A stretch of 64,000 bases of DNA from JABWBH01 sp964526695 (GCA_964526695.1 CAZGJA010000089.1:62001-126000); one strand, 5' to 3'; counted from the stretch's first letter, positions 14,435 through 23,502 are shown. A program made the numbers and translations. The notes: a model not told the origin generated them from the letters alone.

Positions 14435-17356
14435 CTACTTCGCCAACTGCCTAAGCACTGTCTGGAGGATGCCCCCGTTGCGGTAGTAATCCACCTCCAC
14501 CGCCGTGTCCACGCGGCAGATTGCGGTGAACGTTTTCGATTTCCCCGTCTGCGGGTTTGTGGCGACGACCTTTAGCTCCTGGCGCGGTTTGAGGGTGTCG
14601 CCCAGGTCGGGGAGGTCGAAGACTTCGTGGCCGGTGAGGCCGAGGGTCTCGCGCGTCTCGCCCTGCTTGTATTGCAACGGGAGGACGCCCATGCCGACGA
14701 GGTTGCTGCGGTGGATGCGCTCGTAGCTTTCGGCGAGCACGAAGCGGACGCCGAGGAGGAACGTGCCCTTGGCGGCCCAGTCTCGGGAGGAGCCGGTGCC
14801 GTATTCCTTGCCCGCAAGGATGACGGTGGGCGTCCCGGATTCCTTGTATTGCATGGCGGCGTCGAAGATGGGTAGTTCGTCGCTCCGCGACGAATGCTCG
14901 CAGCGGAGCTGCGAACTACCCGTATCGCAGCGGAGCTGCGAACTACCCTGCGGAGCAGCGCCGAGGAAGATCGTCACGCCGCCTTCGGTGCCCGGGGCGA
15001 GGAGGTTCTTGATGCGCGTGTTGGCGAACGTGCCGCGGGTCATGACGCGGTCATTGCCGCGGCGGGCGCCGTAGCTGTTGAAGTCCGACGGCTGCACGCC
15101 CTTGGAGATCAGGTACTTGCCCGCGGGCGAGTCCTTCTTGATCGAGCCGGCCGGCGAGATGTGATCGGTCGTGACCGAGTCGCCGAGCATGACGAGGACG
15201 CGGGCGCCGCGGATGGGCTGGATGGGGGATGGGTCGCGTGAGAGGGAGGCGATTTCCGAACGCGGAAGCCCGCCCCCTGCCCCCTCCAGCGGGGAGGAGT
15301 GAAAAGCGGGCGACGACTCCCCGTTGAAGAACGGCGGGTTCTGGATGTAGGTGTTGTCGTCGTCCCAGCGGTAGGTGGGGTCGCTGCCCGCGGTGATCCT
15401 CCGCCACGGCTCGCTGCCTTGGAAGACGTCGGCGTACTGCTCGCGGAACTTGTCGGGGGAGATGCAGGAGGCCAGCGTGTCGCTGATTTCGCGCGAGCCG
15501 GGCCAGAGGTCGCGCAGGAACACGTCGCGCCCGTCGCTGCCTTTGCCCAGCGGCTGCGTGGCGAGGTCAATGTCCACCGTCCCCGCCAGCGCATACGCGA
15601 CGACCAGCGGCGGCGAGGCCAGGTAGTTGGCTTTCACGTGCGAGTGGATGCGGCCTTCGAAGTTGCGGTTCCCGGAGAGGACGGCCGCGGCGACGACGTC
15701 ATGTTCGGTGATGGCCTTCTCGACGGACTCGGGCAGCGGACCGCTGTTGCCGATGCAGGTCGTGCATCCGTAGCCGACGGTGTGGAAGCCGAGCTTCTCC
15801 AGGTACACCGTCAGGCCAGCGTCATTCAGATAGCGCGTCACGACCGTCGAGCCAGGCGCGAGGCTTGTCTTCACGTGCGCGGGGACGGACAGGCCTCGCT
15901 TGACGGCGTTGCGCGCGAGGATCCCCGCGCCGACCATGACCGACGGGTTGGACGTGTTGGTGCAGCTTGTTATTGCGGCGATGACGACGCTGCCGTCGCG
16001 GAGTTTCGACCGGCGGCCGCTCACCTCCACTTCGACTTCGGCGGGCGAGTCGAGGAGGGCCGTGCCGCCGGATGAAGCCGCGGTTGAAGCGGATGCGGAA
16101 GCGGCTGGCGCAGGTGACGCGCTCGTGGCACTGCGGCCGTAGTTCTTCACCAGCGCCGTGTGCCAGGCGCGTTTCATGTTCGAGAGCGCGACGCGGTCCT
16201 GCGGGCGTCGCGGACCGGCGAGTGACGGCTCGACGGTCGAGAGGTCCAGATCGAGCGAGTCGGTAAAGAGCGGGTCCGGCGCGGCGTCGGTGCGGAACAG
16301 CCCCTGCTCCTTGCAGTAGCGCTCGACGAGGTCGATCAGCTCGTCCGGGCGCGCGGTGAGGCGCAGGTAGCGAAGCGTCTCGTCATCGACGGGGAAGAAG
16401 CCGACGGTCGCACCGTATTCCGGGGCCATATTGGCGATGGTGGCGCGATCCGCCAGCGAGAGCTTGCCTAACCCCTTGCCGTAGAACTCGACGAACTGCC
16501 CGACGACGCCTTTCGCGCGGAGCATCTCGGTCACGCGAAGCACAAGGTCCGTTGCCGTCGCGCCCTCGGGCAGATCGCCGTGCAACCGGAAGCCCACCAC
16601 GTCGGGCATGAGCATGTAATTCGGTTGCCCGAGCATCGTGGCCTCGGCTTCGATCCCGCCCACGCCCCAGCCGACCACGCCCAGCCCGTTGATCATCGTC
16701 GTGTGGCTGTCCGTGCCGACCAAGCTGTCGGGCATGGCGACCACCTTCCCGTCGATCTTCCGCGCGATGACGACTTGCGCGAGGTATTCGAGGTTGACCT
16801 GGTGCACGATGCCCGTGGCCGGCGGGACGACGCGGAAGTTAGCGAAGGCGTTCTGGCCCCAGCGCAGGAATTCGTAGCGCTGCCGGTTGCGCGAGAACTC
16901 GAGATCGGCATTGATGCCGAGGGCGGCGGCGCTGCCGAAGGCGTCCACCTGAACGGAGTGGTCGATGACAAGGTCGATCGGGATGAGCGGGTTGATCTTC
17001 CGCGGATCGCCGCCGAGGCACTGCATGGCGTCGCGCATCGCGGCCAGATCAACGACGCAGGGCACGCCAGTGAAGTCCTGCATGAGGACGCGCGCGGGCT
17101 TGAAGGGGATGTCTTCGCGTACAGCGGCCTTGGGCGCCCACGAGGCCAGCGCCTTCACGTCCTTCTCTGTGACGGAGAATCCGTCACAACTCCGCAGCGC
17201 GCTTTCCAGCAGCACTTTCATCGAGAAAGGGAGACGCGAAACGTTCAGGAAGCCGGCTCGCTCCAGCTTTTGCAGGCTGACGTAAGAAACGTCGCCTTTG
17301 CGGGACGAAAGCTGGGACCAGACGCCGAAGGGATCCGTTTGTGCAGCGGTATTCAT
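14435..17356 (-). CDS. acnA: aconitate hydratase A with repeat-derived insertions
   Basis: This TCA-cycle enzyme interconverts citrate and isocitrate. The iron-sulfur ligands are present (SCTNTSNPS and GCTTCIGNSGP), as are VGTDSHTTM, MLGDSVTTDHISPAG and GKEYGTGSSRDWAAKG. At 973 residues it is 70-80 longer than usual AcnA. The extra length is local: a low-complexity Ala/Ser stretch after KNYGR (about residue 405), an insert reading SSPAFHSSPLEGAGGGLP before the GARVL strand, and an insert containing GSSQLRC twice between EGGVTIFLG and IFDAAMQYK. The last two translate dispersed DNA repeats. Domain borders are otherwise normal. No ribosome binding site stands out; the gene is single. Confidence 0.93.
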   Translation of the reverse strand: MNTAAQTDPFGVWSQLSSRKGDVSYVSLQKLERAGFLNVSRLPFSMKVLLESALRSCDGFSVTEKDVKALASWAPKAAVREDIPFKPARVLMQDFTGVPCVVDLAAMRDAMQCLGGDPRKINPLIPIDLVIDHSVQVDAFGSAAALGINADLEFSRNRQRYEFLRWGQNAFANFRVVPPATGIVHQVNLEYLAQVVIARKIDGKVVAMPDSLVGTDSHTTMINGLGVVGWGVGGIEAEATMLGQPNYMLMPDVVGFRLHGDLPEGATATDLVLRVTEMLRAKGVVGQFVEFYGKGLGKLSLADRATIANMAPEYGATVGFFPVDDETLRYLRLTARPDELIDLVERYCKEQGLFRTDAAPDPLFTDSLDLDLSTVEPSLAGPRRPQDRVALSNMKRAWHTALVKNYGRSATSASPAPAASASASTAASSGGTALLDSPAEVEVEVSGRRSKLRDGSVVIAAITSCTNTSNPSVMVGAGILARNAVKRGLSVPAHVKTSLAPGSTVVTRYLNDAGLTVYLEKLGFHTVGYGCTTCIGNSGPLPESVEKAITEHDVVAAAVLSGNRNFEGRIHSHVKANYLASPPLVVAYALAGTVDIDLATQPLGKGSDGRDVFLRDLWPGSREISDTLASCISPDKFREQYADVFQGSEPWRRITAGSDPTYRWDDDNTYIQNPPFFNGESSPAFHSSPLEGAGGGLPRSEIASLSRDPSPIQPIRGARVLVMLGDSVTTDHISPAGSIKKDSPAGKYLISKGVQPSDFNSYGARRGNDRVMTRGTFANTRIKNLLAPGTEGGVTIFLGAAPQGSSQLRCDTGSSQLRCEHSSRSDELPIFDAAMQYKESGTPTVILAGKEYGTGSSRDWAAKGTFLLGVRFVLAESYERIHRSNLVGMGVLPLQYKQGETRETLGLTGHEVFDLPDLGDTLKPRQELKVVATNPQTGKSKTFTAICRVDTAVEVDYYRNGGILQTVLRQLAK
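14870..14948. repeat. GTAGT-led hairpin cluster (REP-like) inside acnA
   Basis: Three hairpin modules: GGGTAGT then TCGTCGC/GCGACGA around TCC on the plus strand (from 14870), and two inverted modules ending at 14921 and 14948 with stem TCGCAGC/GCTGCGA around TCC. The first and second form an inverted doublet (REPIN-like); the third is a tandem copy of the second. The whole unit is in frame within aconitase and encodes the GSSQLRC peptides. Confidence 0.85.
15262..15320. repeat. G-rich/C-rich hairpin repeat inside acnA
   Basis: The stretch with GCCCCCTGCCCCCTCC and GGGGAGGAG is related to the PLEGAGGG-encoding repeats at 33817-33895, 44644-44680 and 54103-54199. It is in frame and adds a Ser/Gly/Pro-rich loop to aconitase. 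Confidence 0.6.
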
Positions 17357-17602
17357 GGTGATCTCTGTATGTGTGGGTGGGCGGAGTTTCGGGCTTGGCC
17401 ACCTGAGCCGCTGCCCGAATCCGCCCCTTGTGCTGTAGATCGGCGATTATGCGGCGTCCGGCGCAGGGGGCAACTGCGCGGGAGGCGGACGGGCGGCGAA
17501 TCGCGTCGAAACAGGGTCGGAAGGGGCGTTGCTTGGGATTGGGGGGCAGCTATAATGGCTCGACTTGTCGGATCGTGTGAACCGGGAGCGAGTGGAATCG
17601 TC

Positions 17603-17833
17603 ATGCCGAAGGTCGCGGAAGAGCTGATGAAGATCCTGGTCTGTCCGCAGACCAAGGCGGCGCTCGTTCAGGACGGGGACTGGTTGTATTCAACCGACCC
17701 GGCCACCCGGCGGCGCTATCCGATCATCGACGGCATCCCGATCATGCTCATCGACCAGTCGCAGGTGGTGGAGCCGGCGGAGTTTCGGCGCGTGATGGGG
17801 CAGGCCGGCGTCGTGGTCGGCCAGCCGGCATAG
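17603..17833 (+). CDS. Trm112 family protein
   Basis: The 76-residue protein (KVAEELMKILVCPQTKAALVQDGDWL, RRRYPIIDGIPIMLID) is a bacterial Trm112/UPF0434 member, a small zinc-ribbon-like fold; in other organisms Trm112 activates methyltransferases. Only one Cys (LVCP) remains, so zinc binding is doubtful, which is common in bacterial members. GGGAGCGAG upstream supports the ATG at 17603. It is divergent from acnA across a 246-base gap and precedes the S18 gene by 54 bases, so the two may be co-transcribed. Confidence 0.85.
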   Translation: MPKVAEELMKILVCPQTKAALVQDGDWLYSTDPATRRRYPIIDGIPIMLIDQSQVVEPAEFRRVMGQAGVVVGQPA

Positions 17834-17887
17834 GCAAAGCATCTTGAACCGGACCGCGCTTGCGGCGGTCCTGCGGAGTGGAGCGGA

Positions 17888-18151
17888 ATGGCGGAGTATC
17901 AGCAGAACCAGCAGCAGCAGGGTGAACGGGTGGACCGGGCGCAGGCGCTGATCGCGCGGGCGAAGGATCCCAACTGGCAGGGTCCGTACGTGGACTACAA
18001 GGAGCTGGACATCCTGCGCAAGTTCCTGACGACCAGCCACAAGCTCATGTCGCGCAAGCGCGGCGGCACGTCAGCGCAGCAGCAGAAGGCGCTGAAGATC
18101 GCGGTGAAGCGCGCCCGCTTCCTGGCGCTGGTTCCGTACTCCGGAACGTGA
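17888..18151 (+). CDS. rpsR: 30S ribosomal protein bS18
   Basis: Residues 34-87 match bS18: YVDYKELDILRKFLTTSHKLMSRKRGGTSAQQQKALKIAVKRARFLALVPY, compared with the family's DYKD...LRRFI...GKI.PRR.TGTSAK.QR.L..AIKRAR..ALLPY. It binds 16S rRNA and uS11/bS6 on the small-subunit platform. The N-terminus is unusual, with a Gln-rich start (EYQQNQQQQGE) and no cysteines. It is not in the usual bS6-ssb-bS18 cluster but alone after a Trm112 gene. Confidence 0.88.
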   Translation: MAEYQQNQQQQGERVDRAQALIARAKDPNWQGPYVDYKELDILRKFLTTSHKLMSRKRGGTSAQQQKALKIAVKRARFLALVPYSGT

Positions 18152-18306
18152 TCGCGCTTCCTGATGCCCCACGCGAAAGCGCTCGCCCCTGCAACACGCG
18201 ATAAGGAACCGGATGCCAGCGCCGCATTGCGTGTTTCTTGGGGCGACGGCCGTGGGCAGCGCGCGGGCAGCCTCCGTGGCAGCGGCGCAGCGCGGCTGCA
18301 CTCCCT

Positions 18307-19461
18307 TCAAAAAACACGATCCCCTCGGCACAACATCTCGTAGTAGCTCTGATATCGCTGCGCCATGGCGCCGAGCGAGTACGCCTCGGCCTGATGTCTT
18401 GCGTTGCGCGCCAGGGCCTGGCGCAGCGGTTCGTCGCTGAGGAACCGGATCATCGCGGTCGCCAGTTCGGCGGGGGCAGCGGGGGCGACGAGGAGACCTG
18501 CGGGAGCGGCAAACGGAAGCGCGTGCGCGTCTTGCAGGAGCAGCGGATTGTCGCCGACGCGAGTGGCGACGATGGCCAGCCCGGCGGCCATCGCTTCGAG
18601 CACCGCGTGGCTCATGCCTTCTGAACGGCTGCTGCAAACGTAGGCGTCGCTGCTGCCCAGCAGCGTCGGAACATCCTCGCGCCGGCCGGTGATGGCGACG
18701 CGGCGCTGCCAGCCGTGGTGTCGAACGCACCGCTCGATCTCCTCGCGCAGGGGTCCGTCGCCGACGAGCAGCAGGCGCGCGTTCGGGTTGAAAGCCAGCG
18801 TCCGGCCAAACGCCTCCAGCAACGAACCGTGATCCTTGACCTCGGTCAGCGAAGCGACGCAGGCGAAGACGAAATCCTCATCGGCGAAGCCCAGCTCAGC
18901 GCGATGCCGTCGCCGCAGGGCCGGGTCGAGCGGCGCGAAGCGCGCGAGGTCCACGCCGTTGGGCAGCACGTCAATTCGATCGGCCGGCGCGCGGGCTTCC
19001 GACATCAGCTTGTCGCGCCCGGCGAATGAAACGCAGCACAGCCGCGCGCCGAGACGAAGCCCCCAGCGCACGCGGCGGAGTTGCGAAGCGGCGAACGGCC
19101 CGTCGTGCTCCAGACCGTGAAACCCGAGCACCAGCCGGCAGTGCGGCATCAGCGCTTTGGCCAGCATCGCGTCCGCCCAGGCGCCCAGCCCCCGTGCGTG
19201 AAGCACGCGCACACGGCGGGCGCGGCAATGCGCGGCGAGCGTCCACCCCAGCCTGGCGGCGCGCCGGCGAGTGTCAAACGCGCGGCACGCCACATGGGCC
19301 GGAAGCGCCCGCGCCCCTTCACCCGCCCGGCGAAGCGTGACCACCTCATGCCCGGCGCGCTCCGACTGCATCGCGCCAAGCAGCCGGACGAGACCCCGCT
19401 CCGTCCCGCCGCCTTCGAGCGAGTCCAGCAGATGGGCCACGCGCAGGGTCGGCTCAGGCAT
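18307..19461 (-). CDS. family 4 glycosyltransferase
   Basis: The 384-residue protein has the GT-B layout of GT4 enzymes: RVAHLLDSLEGGGTERGLVRLL at the N-terminus, the interdomain segment VLPNGVDLARFAP, LLLVGDGPLREEIE and the donor-binding SRSEGMSHAVLEAMAAGLAIVAT with the two Glu of the E-x7-E motif. It transfers a sugar from a nucleotide donor during polysaccharide or lipopolysaccharide assembly. It overlaps the ligase-like gene by 8 bases and is translated after it. Acceptor unknown. Confidence 0.9.
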   Translation of the reverse strand: MPEPTLRVAHLLDSLEGGGTERGLVRLLGAMQSERAGHEVVTLRRAGEGARALPAHVACRAFDTRRRAARLGWTLAAHCRARRVRVLHARGLGAWADAMLAKALMPHCRLVLGFHGLEHDGPFAASQLRRVRWGLRLGARLCCVSFAGRDKLMSEARAPADRIDVLPNGVDLARFAPLDPALRRRHRAELGFADEDFVFACVASLTEVKDHGSLLEAFGRTLAFNPNARLLLVGDGPLREEIERCVRHHGWQRRVAITGRREDVPTLLGSSDAYVCSSRSEGMSHAVLEAMAAGLAIVATRVGDNPLLLQDAHALPFAAPAGLLVAPAAPAELATAMIRFLSDEPLRQALARNARHQAEAYSLGAMAQRYQSYYEMLCRGDRVF

Positions 19462-20803
19462 ACGCGGGCCTTCCCGTCAGAGGCGAGCCGTGCTCCAACT
19501 CGGGCGGAGGCATGGACATGGCGGCGAGCTGCGCCTGCGCCAGCTCGTTCTCGATCGTCCGCTGGATGCAGAGGGGCAGCGTCAGCACCCACCAGAAGGA
19601 CTCCGTGTAAAACCGCTCGGTGAAAAACCCGGCGACCACGTAGGTCACCATTGACACGAACGCGCCGTACCCGATGTAGCGAATCTCCAGGAAACCGGGG
19701 ATCCCCTCGGCCTCACGCATGGCGCGATGGAGCCGCAGGAAACTGCTCGTGAGCATGGTGAGGAAGATGATGCCGGCGGGGATGCCCAGCTCGGCGATGC
19801 AGTTGAGGAACGTGTTGTGCGCGGCGCGCCGTTCGTGGTAATAGGCGCGGGTCATCTGCTCGAAGTTCCCCGCGCCCACGCCCAGTGGGTAGTCGCGGAT
19901 CATCCTCAACCCCACCTGCCAGACGTCCAGTCGCGTCACGATGGCCGTGTCGGTGGCGCGCGTCACCGGGTCCGTGATGGTCAACATGCGCTGCCAGAAC
20001 CCCGGGTCGGTCAGGGTCGAGCCGAACACGCCGCAGATGACCAGCAGCACGATGATGCGATAGCGCCGCTGCTTCGGCGCCACCAGCGCCGCCACGGCCG
20101 CACCGGCGGCAAGCGCGACGATCGCCGATCGCGTGCGGCAGAGAATCATGGCGTTGAAACCGAAGGCGCCGGCGGCCAGGGCGAGGATTCGGCCATACCA
20201 TGATTTGGCGATCAACAGCGCGGCGCCGACGAGCGGCAGCACGGCGCCGAGATGCACCGCGAATCCCGACGAAAACTGAAAGTCCGGACCGCCGATGTCG
20301 TTGAGTCGACCGAGGTGGAAGCGGCTGGGACCGGCGATGAACGCCTCGCGTCCCAGGTAGAGCGTGCCGATGACGATGGTCCAGAGGAAGCGACGCAGGG
20401 TCTCCCGCGTCGTCAGCAGCCGCCCCATGATGAGCACGAAGAGCAGCATCTTCCAGAACTTGTCCAGACGAGCCGCGGACTCGCCCGTGTAGCCGACGCC
20501 GGTAAAGATGCCCAGGAACCCGACGAGCACGAGCAGGAAGACGCCCAGCTCCCAGAGTCGACCGGACAGCGCCGCGCGAGAGGGCGTCCGCCGGCCGACG
20601 AGCATCCCGACCAACATGCACGCGGCCGCGTACATCGAGAAGCGGATTCCCATGTCGCGCAGCGGAATGCCCCACCAGGCGCTCTGGGGGTCCACCTGAT
20701 AAACGAGGACGTAGTTGAGCACGCCGAAGGAGGGATCCATCAGCGAACCCAGGCACAGGGCCGAGTAGAGGATCGCGAACAGGATGGTCTTGATCGGCCA
20801 CAT
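19454..20803 (-). CDS. O-antigen ligase/polymerase-like membrane protein
   Basis: This 449-residue protein has about ten to twelve hydrophobic segments and the Wzy/WaaL-type layout, with the large external loop containing TRLDVWQVGLRMIRDYPLGVGAGNF and AAHNTFLNCIAELGIPAG (the NxFL...E.G motif of the Wzy_C domain). It either polymerises or ligates surface polysaccharide in the inner membrane. The downstream overlapping glycosyltransferase supports a surface glycan operon. Ligase and polymerase cannot be separated by sequence. Confidence 0.85.
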   Translation of the reverse strand: MWPIKTILFAILYSALCLGSLMDPSFGVLNYVLVYQVDPQSAWWGIPLRDMGIRFSMYAAACMLVGMLVGRRTPSRAALSGRLWELGVFLLVLVGFLGIFTGVGYTGESAARLDKFWKMLLFVLIMGRLLTTRETLRRFLWTIVIGTLYLGREAFIAGPSRFHLGRLNDIGGPDFQFSSGFAVHLGAVLPLVGAALLIAKSWYGRILALAAGAFGFNAMILCRTRSAIVALAAGAAVAALVAPKQRRYRIIVLLVICGVFGSTLTDPGFWQRMLTITDPVTRATDTAIVTRLDVWQVGLRMIRDYPLGVGAGNFEQMTRAYYHERRAAHNTFLNCIAELGIPAGIIFLTMLTSSFLRLHRAMREAEGIPGFLEIRYIGYGAFVSMVTYVVAGFFTERFYTESFWWVLTLPLCIQRTIENELAQAQLAAMSMPPPELEHGSPLTGRPAYA

Positions 20804-20956
20804 GCGCTAAGAACCCGCTCTGCTTATCGGACGGGACGGAGGCGGATGCCTTCCCCCCGAATCAGACTTCGGCAACGGGAGCATCGGGGTGTAGTTTTCT
20901 CGGGCGTTGCCTGTGTGCTGGCTCAATGAAATCACTTCGCATCAACCGGTTGGCGA

Positions 20957-21057
20957 GTGGCACGGGTCCGCAGCAGCGGACCCGTGTGGTGCATGAACGT
21001 GAGTGAGTAGGCAGCTCACTTCCGACGGCTTGGCGAGTACGCCAGACCGTGCCACCC
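20957..21057 (-). repeat. REPIN-like hairpin doublet
   Basis: In the 600-base gap 20804-21402 there is no gene. A hairpin with arms CACGGGTCCG/CGGACCCGTG and loop CAGCAG (20957-20989) is followed 36 bases later by the inverse of the TACT-loop hairpin (21026-21057). Both modules read outward-in as GGGTGGCACGG or close to it, giving the inverted pair typical of REPINs. Confidence 0.85.
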
Positions 21058-21402
21058 AGCCGCCTACGCGGGAATGGCGGTGTACGACAGACCCTGCCGA
21101 CCCTGCCGCCAGACGGTGCCTCCCGCGCCCGGAGCCGCAATGAGACCGCCCGGGGCGCGCCGGCGAGAGGTTGGACGTTTCCTTGCCCGCTGGGGCCGGG
21201 CGTTTTAGCATCCACGCCATCGCGGGTTGGCGTCAGGTACCACTGACTGGCAGCCCGCTTGGGCGGCCATGAGGTTGCGCGGTTGCATGGCGAGACATAA
21301 CGTCTTGCAAAATATCATGTTAAACTCCTGCCGCTCGGAACTCCCCGTTGCGGCAGGCGCGGGTTTCTCGTCCGTCGGGCTTTGCCCCGGGACAGGGTGC
21401 GC

Positions 21403-22893
21403 ATGAGCCAGGAAATAGCCCATTGGGTCCGCGCCTGTGCGGGTCGGCGCGTGTTGCTGCTCGGAGATCTGATTCTGGATCGGTACGTCTATGGCGATGC
21501 CGAGCGGGTCAGTCCGGAGGCGCCCGTGCCGGTTTTGCGCGTCGTAGAGCGACGTGACGCCGTGGGCGGGGCGGCGAACGTGGGGGCTTGCCTGCGCGCG
21601 CTGGGGTGCGAAGTCGCGTGCTGTGGCGTGATTGGCGAGGACCGCAACGGTCGCCTGCTGCGGCAGATGCTCGACGAGCTGGGCGTGGATGCGTCCTCGC
21701 TGGTGACGTTGATGGACCGCCCCACGACGACCAAGACGCGCATGGTCGGGCTGGCGCAGCATCGGCATCGCCAGCAGCTTCTGCGCGTCGACGAGGAAGA
21801 CGCCGGCGCGCTGACCGACGCCGACGCGCATCGCGTGCTGGCCGCCTGCGCCAATCGCATCAAGGACGTGGACGTGGTCTGCATCGAGGACTACGACAAG
21901 GGACTGGTGACCGACAACCTCGTCCGCAACATCACCGCGCAGGCGCGGCGGCTGGGCAAGCCCGTGCTGGTCGATCCGGCCAAGCTGCGGGATTACGCGA
22001 GGTACCATGGGGCGACGCTGATCACGCCGAACCGTGAAGAGCTGTCCCGTGCGGTCGGTCGGAAACTGGAGTCGATTGACGCGGTGGGCGAGGCCTCGCG
22101 CGAGTTGATCGAGCGGCACGGTTTCGACGCCGTCGTGGCGACGGTGGATCGCGACGGCGCCGTGCTGGTGGAGAAAGGCAAGCCCGCGATGCACGTGCCG
22201 ACGCGCCCCCGCGCCGTGTATGACAACACCGGCGCGGGCGACGCAGTGCTGGCGATGCTCGCCGCGGCCGTGGCGGCGGGCGCGGGGCTGCCCGAAGCGG
22301 TGGCGCTGGCCAACATCGCCGGCGGGCTGGAGGTCGAGAAGTTCGGCTGCGTGCCGATCACGGCCGAAGAAGTGCTGGCGGACCTTCGACTTTCCGGTCG
22401 GCGCGGATCGGGCAAGATCCGCAGCGCGGACGACCTCGTGGCCGAGCTGACGCTGCGGCGCGATCGTGGGGAAACCGTCGCGTTCACCAACGGCTGCTTC
22501 GATATTCTCCACGCGGGGCACGTCGATTTTCTGGAGCGTTGCCGCGAGCTGGCGTCGGTCCTCGTCGTCGGCGTCAACACCGATGCCTCGGTGCGCTCGC
22601 TGGGCAAGGGCGATGGCGACCGGCCCATCAACCGCTTCGAGGACCGCTGTGCCGTGCTCGCGGGGCTGGCCTCCGTGGATTATGTCGTCGGCTTCAACGA
22701 CGCCGATCCGGAAAGACTGGTCCGCCGCGTCCGCCCGGACGTACTGGTGAAGGGCGCGGACTGGGCGCAGAAGGGCGTGGTGGGGCGAGAGTACGTCGAG
22801 TCGTACGGCGGGAAGGTGACGCTGCTGCCGCTGGTGGACGGGCTGAGCACGACGCGGCTGGTGGAGCGGATTCGCGGAGGAGTTGCGGTTTGA
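21403..22893 (+). CDS. hldE: bifunctional heptose kinase/adenylyltransferase
   Basis: The 496-residue protein joins a PfkB/ribokinase-type kinase (LLLGDLILDRYVYGDAERVSPEAPVPV; anion hole DNTGAGDAVLAML) to a nucleotidyltransferase domain from about residue 350 (VAFTNGCFDILHAGHVDFLERC). HldE phosphorylates D-glycero-D-manno-heptose 7-phosphate and later adenylates the 1-phosphate, making ADP-heptose for LPS core. The ATG at 21403 has CAGGGT upstream; an ATG at 21382 is in frame but less well placed. It overlaps gmhA by four bases. Confidence 0.95.
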   Translation: MSQEIAHWVRACAGRRVLLLGDLILDRYVYGDAERVSPEAPVPVLRVVERRDAVGGAANVGACLRALGCEVACCGVIGEDRNGRLLRQMLDELGVDASSLVTLMDRPTTTKTRMVGLAQHRHRQQLLRVDEEDAGALTDADAHRVLAACANRIKDVDVVCIEDYDKGLVTDNLVRNITAQARRLGKPVLVDPAKLRDYARYHGATLITPNREELSRAVGRKLESIDAVGEASRELIERHGFDAVVATVDRDGAVLVEKGKPAMHVPTRPRAVYDNTGAGDAVLAMLAAAVAAGAGLPEAVALANIAGGLEVEKFGCVPITAEEVLADLRLSGRRGSGKIRSADDLVAELTLRRDRGETVAFTNGCFDILHAGHVDFLERCRELASVLVVGVNTDASVRSLGKGDGDRPINRFEDRCAVLAGLASVDYVVGFNDADPERLVRRVRPDVLVKGADWAQKGVVGREYVESYGGKVTLLPLVDGLSTTRLVERIRGGVAV

Positions 22894-23456
22894 ATTCGAC
22901 GTTCGCCGATCAGATCGCCGAGCACGTTCGCTGCGCCCAGGCGCTGGTGCGGCAGGCGCCGACGCTTGCGGCGGTGATCGACCGGTTGATTCAGTGTTTC
23001 GACGCGGGCGGGCGCGTGTATCTGCTGGGCAACGGCGGCAGCGCCGCGGATGCGCAGCACATCGCGGCGGAACTGGTCGGGCGCTTCAAGCAGGATCGAC
23101 GCCCCCTGCCCGCGGTGGCGCTGACGACGGACACATCGATCCTCACGGCGATCGCAAATGACCTCGGCGCGGAGACGTGCTTCTCGCGGCAGGTGGAGGC
23201 GCTGGTTCGCGCCGGCGACGTCGTCTGGGCGCTGAGCGTGTCAGGGAAGTCGCCGAACGTGATTCGCGCTTTGCGGAGCGCCAAGGCGCTCGGCGCGTGC
23301 GTCATCGGGTTCACCGGGCGCGGCGGCGGAGACTTCCCTTCAATCTGCGACGTCTGTCTGCGGGCCGAGCACGACGCCAGCGACCGGGTTCAGGAGACGC
23401 ACCAGCTCGCGTATCATCTGATCTGCGAGGCCGTCGAACGGCGGTACGCCTCGTAA
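22890..23456 (+). CDS. gmhA: sedoheptulose-7-phosphate isomerase
   Basis: The 188-residue protein is GmhA, first enzyme of ADP-heptose synthesis: YLLGNGGSAADAQHIAAELVGRFKQDR, the SIS-type ALSVSGKSPNVI, and HDASDRVQETHQLAYHLICEAVE with the catalytic Glu and His. It has no ATG in place; TTG at 22890-22892, inside TTTGA of the hldE stop, is the start, with GGAGGAG at 22874-22880 eight to nine bases before. The TTGA overlap points to coupled translation with hldE. Confidence 0.93.
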   Translation: MNSTFADQIAEHVRCAQALVRQAPTLAAVIDRLIQCFDAGGRVYLLGNGGSAADAQHIAAELVGRFKQDRRPLPAVALTTDTSILTAIANDLGAETCFSRQVEALVRAGDVVWALSVSGKSPNVIRALRSAKALGACVIGFTGRGGGDFPSICDVCLRAEHDASDRVQETHQLAYHLICEAVERRYAS

Positions 23457-23502
23457 CGCGGCACACACACGAGAGGGACGTTGCCCCGCGCGACGACGAC
23501 TC

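Noticed and set aside
18152..18306. A gene or terminator between rpsR and the glycosyltransferase
   Set aside because: No frame with a start and protein-like composition and no stem followed by T was found; the region is simply the convergent gap.
21205..22521. 438-codon open frame antisense to hldE
   Set aside because: hldE motifs are unambiguous on the plus strand; the minus frame crosses the repeat-rich leader and resembles no protein.
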